From positions 62,001 to 126,000 of the forward strand of contig NC_015315.1 of NCBI RefSeq assembly GCF_000193375.1: a stretch of 64,000 nt of DNA, in the 5' to 3' direction. The notes beneath the pieces are model-generated. The model was not told where the DNA came from, ran no database searches, and saw only the letters and a program-made list of their open reading frames with translations. Origin of the DNA: Thermoproteus uzoniensis 768-20. Its GTDB lineage: Archaea; Thermoproteota; Thermoprotei; Thermoproteales; Thermoproteaceae. Shown here in pieces: positions 9,433 through 16,826 of this stretch (position 1 is the stretch's first letter; each line of letters opens with the position of its first letter). Made by a program: the position numbers and the translations under genes.

Positions 9433-9497
9433 ACATATATACTTTTCGATACTGTTAACTGAGATAAATGGCGGAGATATCGAAAACGATTTAAATC
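9433..9497. promoter_or_regulatory. Divergent CDF / deacetylase-like promoter region with TATCGAAAA elements
   Basis: Two inverted copies of TATCGAAAA, on the minus strand at 9443-9451 and on the plus strand at 9478-9486. Each sits directly upstream of a TATA box: GTATATATG toward the CDF gene, and GATTTAAAT toward the gene at 9515. The GAAAA part can act as a BRE, but the conserved TATC extension goes beyond the BRE and recurs at the promoter near 42241. Confidence 0.6.
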
Positions 9498-9514
9498 TCC
9501 GGCCAAGGCCCTCC

Positions 9515-10323
9515 GTGAGGGTGCTCGTGGCCGAGGGCTACGCCGACAGGAGGATCGAGGCGATTCCGGAAGACCTCCGCGAGCCCGTCTCCGCGAGGGG
9601 CCGTTGGGATGACTACGTCGAAATACACGGCGGGCCGCTGGCCAGCGCCGCAAAGAGGCAGGAGGGCGAGGTCCTCGCGGCGTTGGGCCTCCTAGAGGAG
9701 GCGTTGCGTAGGGGGAAGGCCGTCTTGGCCACCTACCCCCCGAGGACGTGGGCTACGACTCGGGCCGCGGAGGCCTGCTCAACGCTGTCGCCTATCTGGC
9801 CAAGAGGCTGGGCGCCGCCGTGGTTGCGCTGGACGCACACTTCCCCTGGGGGACTTGGGAGCTCCATCTAAGGCTGGGGTTCCCGCTACTGGCCATATAC
9901 AGCGGCGCCGAAGGCCCACAGCCCGGGAAGCTGGCCAGGAGGAGCGATAAGGTAGTCGCGGTCCCCCTCCCGCCGGGGGCCTCCGACAGGTCTGTGGAGG
10001 CCGCTCTGGCCCTCGCCGAAAGGCTCAAGCGGCCTCTCGTGCTCGAGGTCGGGCTCGATCTCTACCGGCTGGAGCCGCTCGGCCACTTCTTCGCCACCAC
10101 CGCGGCGTACCACGCGGCCGGCCGCCTCATAGCCGGCGGCGGGTACGTCGTGTTGGACTGCGCCTCCGCCGCGTCTATCCCGGCGCTCAAGGCCCTGCTC
10201 GCGGGCGCCGACGGTGGGCCGAACCCCCTGCCGGAGGGGCGGATCGAGGAGGGGCCGGCCGTGAGGAGGGAGGTAGATCGAGCGATCAGGAAAGCCGTTG
10301 AGCGAATAGATAAAATAAAATAG
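9515..10323 (+). CDS. Histone deacetylase superfamily-like protein with apparent -1 frameshift at 9735-9742
   Basis: Two reading frames together encode one deacetylase-fold protein of about 270 residues. The first (GTG 9515) runs to the C6 run at 9736-9741, after which sense coding continues in the -1 frame as EDVGYDSGRGGLLNAVAYL and on to 10323. The second part has ALDAHFPWGTWELH, matching the HDAC metal-binding DxH strand, and LEVGLDLYRLEPLG, matching the GFDxxxxDPLG motif with the third metal ligand. The active-site His-His pair is not seen where expected. The heptamer C CCC CCG fits an X XXY YYZ slippery site, so a programmed shift, a sequencing error or a real mutation are all possible. 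TATA (GATTTAAAT) lies about 23 bases upstream. Confidence 0.75.
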
Positions 10324-10341
10324 ATATATCGAGATAACGCC

Positions 10342-11517
10342 ATGCCGAGCGCCGGAAGGACCCTTGTGCTGACCAGCGTGGCGCACTTCATCAACGACGG
10401 AAACACGTGGCTTTTGCCTGTGGCGTACGCCTATATGGTCAAGGCCCACGGCATGCCCGCCTATCTGGCCGGCGTGATAGCGCTCGCCTTCGCGGGGCTG
10501 GGCGCCTTGGCGTCGCCTCTTGTGGGGCGCTTGATGGATATATATGGAAGGCCGCTTAAGCTCATAGGCATCGGCATGGGCCTCTGGGCTCTGGGACTCG
10601 CCGTGTTCGGATACGGCGTGGAGTTCTACAACGTGCCTGCGGCTCTCGCAGGAGCGGTAGTGGCCGGGATAGCCTCCGCCTTCTACCACCCTCTGGGGTC
10701 GGCCGCCTTGGCTTTGAGCTACGGCGGAAGTAGCGGGTACGCCATGGGCGTAAACGGGGCCATGGGCAGTCTGGGGAGGGCCCTCTACCCGGCCATAAGC
10801 ACGGCCCTCTTCGCCATCCTCGGCTCCAACTACCTATACGCCTTGATCTCGCTGGCGGCCGTCTCCCTAGCCGCGGCTGTCCCCATGTTCCTCTGCGAGG
10901 AGCCGGGACTGCGCAGGGGCGGCCGCAAGGCCAGCTCCTCCGAGAGGCCCGACATGAGGGCTGTCGCCACGCTTACGGCAGTCGTCTTCGCCAGGGGGTT
11001 TGCGTTGCAGGGGATATCCCAGTACGTGGGCGTCGTGCTCGTCAGCTACTTCGGCTACTCCTTCGGCCAGAGCCTCGGCAACGAGATAACATTCTTCCTT
11101 CTGCCCGCCATCGTGGGCCAGCCGCTTTTCGGCTACCTCAGCGACGTCGTGGGCAGGAGGACCCTCTTGGCGGGGACGACGGCCGGCGCCGCGTTGTCGG
11201 CCGTCGCGCTCGTCGCGACAAGAAGCCTATACTGGTTGCCGGTATTCGGCCTCTTCACCTTCAGCGCCTTCCCGCTATCGTTGTCCTTGGCCGGCGATCT
11301 GGTGCCGCGGTCCTCGACGGGGCTGGCGACGTCCCTCGTATGGGGCCTGGGGAACACCGGCGGAGGCGCCCTCGGGCCTCTCGCCATGGGGCTTCTGCTG
11401 TCCTCCATGGGGCTCGGCGGGGTTTACGTGATGGCCGCAGTAGCCCTCGCCTCGGCCGCGCTCACTGTGTTGGTGCCGAGGCCGCCCAAGAGATCGCGCG
11501 TGCCTCTCTTCGGCTAG
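10342..11517 (+). CDS. Major facilitator superfamily transporter (Fsr-like)
   Basis: A 391-residue MFS permease with about twelve transmembrane helices. The start TSVAHFINDGNTW resembles the HFxND motif of the fosmidomycin-resistance-like (Fsr) branch. Loop 2-3 carries GRLMDIYGRPLKL and loop 8-9 GYLSDVVGRRTLL, the two MFS signature loops. A basic, Ser-rich loop near residues 192-206 separates the halves. Substrate unknown. ATG at 10342 follows an AT-rich block that ends 15-25 bases upstream. Confidence 0.9.
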   Translation: MPSAGRTLVLTSVAHFINDGNTWLLPVAYAYMVKAHGMPAYLAGVIALAFAGLGALASPLVGRLMDIYGRPLKLIGIGMGLWALGLAVFGYGVEFYNVPAALAGAVVAGIASAFYHPLGSAALALSYGGSSGYAMGVNGAMGSLGRALYPAISTALFAILGSNYLYALISLAAVSLAAAVPMFLCEEPGLRRGGRKASSSERPDMRAVATLTAVVFARGFALQGISQYVGVVLVSYFGYSFGQSLGNEITFFLLPAIVGQPLFGYLSDVVGRRTLLAGTTAGAALSAVALVATRSLYWLPVFGLFTFSAFPLSLSLAGDLVPRSSTGLATSLVWGLGNTGGGALGPLAMGLLLSSMGLGGVYVMAAVALASAALTVLVPRPPKRSRVPLFG

Positions 11518-11582
11518 CAGAATCCGTTCGGCGACCAGAAACCGTCGTCACAGCTCGGCGCCCTGGACGTCCTCATCTAAAA

Positions 11583-11588
11583 TTTTTT
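11583..11588 (+). terminator. Oligo-T termination signal after the MFS gene
   Basis: Run of six T on the plus strand, 66 bases after the MFS stop codon. Oligo-T is sufficient for archaeal RNA polymerase termination in characterised systems; no hairpin precedes it. Confidence 0.35.
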
Positions 11589-11652
11589 ACGGAGTGTTAT
11601 TAATCGATTGCCGATCTGTGAGGCCGGCGGGGTTTGCCGATGCGTGACGACG

Positions 11653-12165
11653 CTATATAAGGCCTTTTCTGTACGCGGCCAGAAACGCCAGCATGGTCTT
11701 GCCGTCCTTTATCTCTCCGCGGTCTACCATGGCCAAGACGTCCCGCGGCCTCATCATCACCACCTCCATATCGGCCTCCTCCGCGTCGCGGTCGCCAACG
11801 CCGACGTGCTCCGCCTTGTCTGTAAAGAAGATCCAGATCCGCTCGTTGCTCACGCCAGGCGTCGGGTAGAAGTCTAGAAGAGGCTCCAGCCGCAGAGGCC
11901 TATAGCCGGTCTCCTCGACCATTTCCCTGACGGCGGCCTCCTCCGGCCTCTCGCCGGGCTCCAGAGAGCCCGCAGGTATCTCCAAGGTCCTCTCCCCCAG
12001 AGCGCCTCTGAACTGCCGCACGAGCAGAGCCTCGCCGTCGACAAGCGCCAAGACGGCGACGGCGCCGGGGTGCACTATGTATTCCCCAACGGCGACCCTT
12101 CCGCCGACGACTCTCGACCTTCTGACCAAGGAGAACTTACTCCCTCTGAACACGACCTCGTCCAT
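11653..12165 (-). CDS. NUDIX hydrolase, ADP-ribose pyrophosphatase-like
   Basis: A 170-residue NUDIX protein that hydrolyses a nucleoside diphosphate linked to another moiety; the ADP-ribose/sugar class is most likely from its N-terminal beta domain (VVGGRVAVGEYIVHPGAVAV) and length. The Nudix box runs GSLEPGERPEEAAVREMVEE and then TGY, with the metal-binding REMVEE intact. A TTTAAAAT box lies about 22 bases before the ATG at 12165, in the intergenic region it shares with thi4. Confidence 0.92.
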   Translation of the reverse strand: MDEVVFRGSKFSLVRRSRVVGGRVAVGEYIVHPGAVAVLALVDGEALLVRQFRGALGERTLEIPAGSLEPGERPEEAAVREMVEETGYRPLRLEPLLDFYPTPGVSNERIWIFFTDKAEHVGVGDRDAEEADMEVVMMRPRDVLAMVDRGEIKDGKTMLAFLAAYRKGLI

Positions 12166-12250
12166 GGCGTAGATCCCGGCCGGATTTTAAACCTCGTTAT
12201 AAGTTAGTTATTTGAGAAAAATAAATTTAATATGGAAACTACGAGGGGCC

Positions 12251-13030
12251 ATGGAGCTGAAGATCGGACGGGCGATAATTAGGCACGGCGCCGAGGATCT
12301 ATACGAGTACAGCGACGTCGACGTTGCTATAGTGGGCGCCGGCCCGTCGGGGCTCACCGCCGCGCGGTATCTGGCCGAGAAGGGGCTTAAGGTGATCGTG
12401 CTGGAGAGGAGGTTTTCCTTCGGCGGCGGCATAGGGCCCGGCGGCAATATGTACCCCAAGATAATTGTGCAGGAGGAGGCCCTGCCCATACTGAGGGACT
12501 TCAAGGTCCGCTACAAGCCCGCAGGCGACGGCCTCTACGCGGTCGACCCGGCGGAGCTCATAGCCAAGCTGGCGGCGGGGGCCATAGACGCAGGCGCCAA
12601 GATACTCCTCGGGGTACACGTCGACGACGTAATATTCAGGGGCGATCCGCCGAGGATCACCGGCCTCTTGTGGATATGGACGCCTATACAGATGTCGGGA
12701 ATGCACGTGGATCCGCTCTATATACAGACAAAGGCCGTTGTGGACGCCACCGGCCACGACGCCGAGGTCGTCTCCGTAGCGGCGCGGAAGGTGCCGGAGC
12801 TCGGCATACAGCTACAGGGGGAGAAGTCCGCGTGGTCTGAGGTCTCGGAGAAGCTCGTGGTGGAGCACACCGGGAAGGTGGCGCCCGGGCTCTACGTCGC
12901 CGGGATGGCCGTAGCCGCCGTCTTCGGGCTGCCGAGGATGGGGCCCATATTCGGCGGCATGCTTATGTCCGGCAAAAAAGTCGCCGAGATAGTGGCGAAG
13001 GATCTGGCGGCCGAGGTCCATGCCGTTTGA
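12251..13030 (+). CDS. thi4: Thiamine thiazole synthase, archaeal His-type
   Basis: Makes the thiazole moiety of thiamine from NAD and glycine. The 259-residue FAD/NAD-fold protein has the dinucleotide motif VGAGPSGLTAARYL near residues 28-41 and the C-terminal PRMGPIFGGMLMSGKK. The residue matching the sulfur-donating Cys of suicidal yeast Thi4 is His152 (SGMHVDP), as in methanogen enzymes that use free sulfide with iron. I chose ATG 12251 because a TTTAATATG box lies about 25 bases upstream; an earlier ATG at 12212 would place that box inside the gene. It overlaps the TRASH gene by 11 bases. Confidence 0.93.
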   Translation: MELKIGRAIIRHGAEDLYEYSDVDVAIVGAGPSGLTAARYLAEKGLKVIVLERRFSFGGGIGPGGNMYPKIIVQEEALPILRDFKVRYKPAGDGLYAVDPAELIAKLAAGAIDAGAKILLGVHVDDVIFRGDPPRITGLLWIWTPIQMSGMHVDPLYIQTKAVVDATGHDAEVVSVAARKVPELGIQLQGEKSAWSEVSEKLVVEHTGKVAPGLYVAGMAVAAVFGLPRMGPIFGGMLMSGKKVAEIVAKDLAAEVHAV

Positions 13031-13232
13031 GCTCAAGGTGCAGAGAACCACAGAGCTGAGGTGCGCCAACTGCGGGAGGATCATAAACGGGACGCCGATA
13101 GTGGTGAAGACTTGTTGCGTCAACAAGCCGTGGGTGTTCTGTAGCAGGGAATGCTACAAGCAGTTCCTTGGCAAGTGGTCTAAGAACCAGGACGCGGGCA
13201 GAGGCGGCGTGTTAAGACGTAATATATTATAG
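13020..13232 (+). CDS. TRASH-like zinc-binding protein
   Basis: A 70-residue protein with the cysteine pattern CANCGRII near residues 19-26, TCC, and FCSRECYKQF near residues 48-57, which fits a treble-clef TRASH/YHS-type metal-binding domain. Such domains bind or sense metals. It starts inside the end of thi4, an arrangement that suggests coupled translation; a role in metal or sulfur supply to Thi4 is possible but only inferred. A T6 run directly follows the stop. Confidence 0.8.
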   Translation: MPFELKVQRTTELRCANCGRIINGTPIVVKTCCVNKPWVFCSRECYKQFLGKWSKNQDAGRGGVLRRNIL

Positions 13233-13238
13233 TTTTTT
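13233..13238 (+). terminator. Oligo-T terminator after thi4-TRASH operon
   Basis: Six T immediately after the TRASH gene stop codon, at the start of an AT-rich stretch of about 160 bases that precedes the alcohol dehydrogenase gene. Confidence 0.4.
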
Positions 13239-13392
13239 GGAATAATATTAAATTTATATAAGAAAAAATTAAAATTATATATTATAACCGATAGATCATG
13301 CATCTAGCGTGAGCATCGCTGGTTCAGTTTTTATAATGTGAATTTTTAGCATTTTTCGGAATATTTTTCAGCCATATAGCCAATGGATATCG

Positions 13393-14487
13393 ATGACAGA
13401 GGAGAACAAACCTAAGGGCAGGGCCGCCGTCTTTCGGGGCTACGGCCAGCCGTTCACTATCGAGGAGGTCGAGATTCCTCAACCAAAAGGCGAGCAGGTC
13501 GTCGTGAGGACCGCGGGGTGTGGACTGTGCCATACAGATCTGCACATATGGCTGGGAGAGCTACCTGGCGTTCCCGAGAAGGTGCCGTCGGTGCTGGGGC
13601 ACGAGCCCTCGGGCTACGTCGCGGCGAAAGGCGATGCCGTGCCCGACCGCGTTAAGATCGGCATGCCAGTGTTGGTCCAAGGCGGGTACTACCTAGAGGA
13701 CGACATCTACACCCTCAAGGGGCTTAACCAGATGGCCGTCAAGAAGTCCCAGAGCTGGACAGGCGCCTACGGTCTCTACGGAGGCTGCTATGCCGAATAC
13801 TTCTTGGTGCCCAGCTACAGATATCTTGTGTCGGCCGAGGGGCTGGACGACTTGGCGGCCGCCGCTGTTCTGACCGACGCGGGGCTAACGCCGTATAGGG
13901 CAGTGAAGACCGCCCTTAAGCTTGTCGGGGAGTTTGCGGAGCCGGGCGACGTCGTGGTGGCCGTCGGCGTCGGCGGCCTCGGATCCTTCGGCGTCCAGTG
14001 GGCCAACGTCCTCGCGCCCCATCTCGATGTGGTGGCCGTAGACGCCAAGGAGGAGGCGCTCGAGTTCGCAAGGAAGGTGGGCAAGATATATGCGTTGGTC
14101 GACGCCAAGAGGGGCGATCCGGCCAAGGCGGTGGCCGAGGCGGCCGCGGGCAGAAAGATAGTCGCTGTGTTGGACTTCGTAGGGGCCGAACAGACTATAT
14201 CGAAATACATAGATTTACTGTCGCCGGAGGGCGTCTACGTGGTCGTGGGCCTCGGCGGCGTTAGAGGCAGTTTCCCGATCGCCGACTTGGTAATCAACGA
14301 GAAGAAGATAGTGGGGAGTCTCTGGGGTTCAGTGGCTGACCTCACGGAAGTGGTAGACTATGCAAGGAGGCGCGCGGTTAACTACGGAGGCTTGGTGACG
14401 AAGAGGTGGAAGCTGGACGAAATCAACGAGGCGTTTCAGGCCATGCGTAGGGGCCAGTACGTCGGGAGGATGGTGGTGGCTCCCTAG
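13393..14487 (+). CDS. Zinc-type alcohol dehydrogenase (MDR family)
   Basis: A 364-residue medium-chain dehydrogenase/reductase that oxidises or reduces alcohols/aldehydes with NAD(P). The catalytic zinc site is present as GCGLCHTDLH (about residues 40-49) and GHEPSG; the Rossmann motif is VGVGGLGSFGVQWA near residues 196-209. The four-Cys structural zinc loop expected near residues 95-115 is replaced by a Cys-free segment (YYLEDDIYTLKGLNQMAVKK). The gene is preceded by a long AT-rich leader region and overlaps the next minus-strand gene by 4 bases at the 3' ends. Confidence 0.93.
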   Translation: MTEENKPKGRAAVFRGYGQPFTIEEVEIPQPKGEQVVVRTAGCGLCHTDLHIWLGELPGVPEKVPSVLGHEPSGYVAAKGDAVPDRVKIGMPVLVQGGYYLEDDIYTLKGLNQMAVKKSQSWTGAYGLYGGCYAEYFLVPSYRYLVSAEGLDDLAAAAVLTDAGLTPYRAVKTALKLVGEFAEPGDVVVAVGVGGLGSFGVQWANVLAPHLDVVAVDAKEEALEFARKVGKIYALVDAKRGDPAKAVAEAAAGRKIVAVLDFVGAEQTISKYIDLLSPEGVYVVVGLGGVRGSFPIADLVINEKKIVGSLWGSVADLTEVVDYARRRAVNYGGLVTKRWKLDEINEAFQAMRRGQYVGRMVVAP

Positions 14488-14882
14488 GGCAAAGCCGGCC
14501 TGTACGCCAGCAGACGGGCGGCGGCCCTCGGCACACGGCCGATTTTCTTGACCGGTATCAACGCCAGCACAGGCCCGCTGTAGGGGACGTATACTTTGAC
14601 CTCGACCTCCCTATTGCAGACGACGCCTCTGAGGTAGCCGCGGCGTATCTCCCCCTCTATGGCCTCCTCCATGTTGTCGAGGACTATCTCGTCTTCAGTA
14701 ATCGGGGCGGCGCCGACCAGCGCCACGCCTCCGTTGGGCGACCTAACCACGTCGACCTTCGCAGGAGGAGGGACCGGAGGCCGGGGGACGGCCATCTGTC
14801 TGATCTCCAGTTGTCCGCAACGCGCCTTCCCCGTAGAGAGGAGAGCGGCGCCGGTTGTCGGGTCGTAGTCGATCAAGATCAT
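14484..14882 (-). CDS. Hypothetical protein
   Basis: A 132-residue soluble protein with a proline-rich linker near residues 33-41 (PRPPVPPPAK) between two mainly beta-strand parts. No family recognised. Its ATG at 14882 is about 24 bases downstream of a minus-strand CCTTTTATATGG box at 14900-14910. The promoter lies beside the GTTCAC cluster at 14920-15000, so it may share regulation with the downstream oxidoreductase operon. Confidence 0.65.
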   Translation of the reverse strand: MILIDYDPTTGAALLSTGKARCGQLEIRQMAVPRPPVPPPAKVDVVRSPNGGVALVGAAPITEDEIVLDNMEEAIEGEIRRGYLRGVVCNREVEVKVYVPYSGPVLALIPVKKIGRVPRAAARLLAYRPALP

Positions 14883-14919
14883 AGCGGCGTGGGCCCAACC
14901 ATATAAAAGGATCCGTCGA

Positions 14920-15000
14920 GTTCACGGCGCGGTGTGCCCAGTGAACTTGTCTGTTCACGACGTGAACTACGCCGACTGCAAACCTTTATATTAGGTTCAC
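14920..15000. promoter_or_regulatory. Cluster of five GTTCAC/GTGAAC half-sites
   Basis: GTTCAC occurs on the plus strand at 14920-14925, 14953-14958 and 14995-15000, and on the minus strand (seen as GTGAAC) at 14941-14946 and 14962-14967. The pair at 14953-14967 forms GTTCAC-N3-GTGAAC, a perfect interrupted palindrome. The cluster lies between the minus-strand TATA box at 14900-14910 and a plus-strand TTTATATT at 14984-14991. This layout looks like an operator array for a dimeric regulator. Confidence 0.6.
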
Positions 15001-15010
15001 CGGGAAGTTG

Positions 15011-15087
15011 CCTAGAGGAGCGGCGGGGGGCCCGCGCCGTCGGCCCCCTACGTATCGGCCGGCGTATCGATATATACCGCCTCTAGG
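15011..15087 (+). ncRNA. Candidate structured RNA upstream of korAB
   Basis: CCTAGAGG at 15011-15018 pairs with CCTCTAGG at 15080-15087, and CGG at 15021-15023 with CCG at 15077-15079, closing a 77-base domain. Inside, GGGGGCC (15026-15032) pairs with GGCCCCC (15042-15048), and TACG (15049-15052) with CGTA (15063-15066). A TATA-like TTTATATT at 14984-14991 predicts transcription starting at about 15011-15014, at the foot of the closing helix. It could be an independent small RNA or a leader element. It is not a tRNA: there is no TTCRA T-loop. Confidence 0.4.
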
Positions 15088-15150
15088 GCGTAGCATTACG
15101 GCGCAAAGCGACTTCTATAATGAATATTAATGAAAAACGGAACCACCTTC

Positions 15151-16824
15151 ATGGAAATAACTATCAGGATAAGCGGCGCCCAAGGCGAGGGCGTCGAGTC
15201 CGCCGGGCGGCTCGTCGCGCTGTCGCTCGCCAAGCTGGGCTACCACGTCTTCGCCTTCCGCCAGTACGCGTCCATAATCAAGGGCAACCCCACCATGTTC
15301 TACCAGATCAGGGCCTCGGACAAGAAGATATACAGCCACGGCCGGTGGAACTCCTACGACGTCTTGGTCGCCCTCAACAAGAACGCCCTCGCGGCCCACG
15401 AGGGGAGGGCCAAGTACGTGATCTACGACTCCGCCGATAGGCAGACCCCGCAACGCGCCGGCGAGATCCCAGTCCCGCTGACGGACTACGCCTTGAAGGC
15501 CGGCAACAAGATTATGAGGAACACAGTAGCCGTGGGGGCCCTCATGGGGCTCCTCGGGGCGGATATATCGGTGTTGGCCGGGCTCCTGAAGAGGGAGTTC
15601 GGCGAGAAGGGCGAGAAGATAGCGGAGCAGAACATACAGGCCGCCCAGATGGGCATGGACCACGCGGCCAAGACGGCCGGTAGCGCCTGGAGCTTCTCTA
15701 AGGCGGGGGAGCAGAAGCTCCTAATGTCGGGGGCCGAGGCGCTCGCCGTGGGCTCTATCTTGGCGGGGATGAGGTTCTACGTCGCCTACCCCATGACTCC
15801 CGCCAGCCCCATAATGCACTTCCTGGCCGAGGCCGGCCCCAAGTTCGGCGTCGCCGTGGTCCAAGCCGAGGACGAGATAGCCGCCATAAACATGGTCATA
15901 GGCGCGTCGTTCGCCGGCGTGAGGGCGGCCACGGGCACCTCGGGAGGCGGGTTCGACCTCATGCATGAGGGGTTCGGCCTCGCCGCGATGATAGAGACGC
16001 CGGCGGTGGTCTTCCTCAGCCAGAGAGGCGGCCCCAGCACCGGCCTCCCCACCGAGACGGAGCAGGCGGACCTCCTCATGTCGCTTGCGCCGTCCCACGG
16101 CGAGTACCCCCACGCAGTTATAGCGCCCTACACCATAGAGGACGGCCTCTACGCGGCCGCCAAGGCCTTCAACATAGCCGAGAAGTACCAGATACCCGTC
16201 ATAGTCGCGACAGACCTCTACTTCAATGAGTCGCTGGCGACGGTGGACGACATAGACTGGGGCAGGTTCAAGATAGAGAGGGGGCAGCTAGTCACTTCGC
16301 CGGTGGTCTGGGAGGAGTACAAACGCTATAAGCTGACCGACGACGGGATCTCGCCGAGGACCATACCGGGAGTCCCCGGCGGCATGTACGTCGCCACGAG
16401 CGACGAGCACGACGAGAGGGGTGACGTGATCACCGATAGGCATTTGCCGGAGATAAGGAAGGCCATGCACGAGAAGAGGATGAGGAAGCTCGCCAAGGTT
16501 GTTGAGGAGATGGAGGGGCCGGCCTCCTTCGGCTCCGGGGAGATAGCCCTAGTCACCTGGGGCTCCACCGCCATGCCGGTGCTGGATTTGTTGTCGCAGA
16601 GGCGCGACCTCGCCGCCGTGGTGTTCAGGGACATCTACCCGCTTAACAGAGAGGCCGCGGCCAAGGCGCTGGACGGCGGGAGGGCGTTAATAGACGTCGA
16701 GCTGAACCGCGAGGGGCAGCTGGCCGTATACCTCAAGAGGGAGCTGGGCGTCGAGTTCAAGAGGAGGGTGCTCAAGTGGTGGGGCGAGCCGTTCAGCGTA
16801 GACGAGTTGTCCGAGCTGGTGTAG
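15151..16824 (+). CDS. korA: 2-oxoacid:ferredoxin oxidoreductase, fused gamma-alpha subunit
   Basis: Catalyses ferredoxin-dependent oxidative decarboxylation of 2-oxoacids (2-oxoglutarate or a broad range) to acyl-CoA, or the reverse reaction. The 557-residue protein joins an N-terminal gamma domain (RISGAQGEGVESAGRLVA, about residues 5-22) to an alpha domain with YPMTPASPI, the equivalent of the YPITP CoA-side motif. I prefer ATG 15151 over ATG 15130 because homologues begin at EITIRISGAQGEG and AATATTAAT lies about 26 bases upstream. The beta subunit follows after 2 bases. Confidence 0.92.
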   Translation: MEITIRISGAQGEGVESAGRLVALSLAKLGYHVFAFRQYASIIKGNPTMFYQIRASDKKIYSHGRWNSYDVLVALNKNALAAHEGRAKYVIYDSADRQTPQRAGEIPVPLTDYALKAGNKIMRNTVAVGALMGLLGADISVLAGLLKREFGEKGEKIAEQNIQAAQMGMDHAAKTAGSAWSFSKAGEQKLLMSGAEALAVGSILAGMRFYVAYPMTPASPIMHFLAEAGPKFGVAVVQAEDEIAAINMVIGASFAGVRAATGTSGGGFDLMHEGFGLAAMIETPAVVFLSQRGGPSTGLPTETEQADLLMSLAPSHGEYPHAVIAPYTIEDGLYAAAKAFNIAEKYQIPVIVATDLYFNESLATVDDIDWGRFKIERGQLVTSPVVWEEYKRYKLTDDGISPRTIPGVPGGMYVATSDEHDERGDVITDRHLPEIRKAMHEKRMRKLAKVVEEMEGPASFGSGEIALVTWGSTAMPVLDLLSQRRDLAAVVFRDIYPLNREAAAKALDGGRALIDVELNREGQLAVYLKRELGVEFKRRVLKWWGEPFSVDELSELV

Positions 16825-16826
16825 CC

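Noticed and set aside
15011-15087. Possible tRNA gene (77 bases, paired ends)
   Set aside because: No T-loop TTCRA, no seven-base anticodon loop and the wrong stem lengths. Kept only as an unspecified structured RNA.
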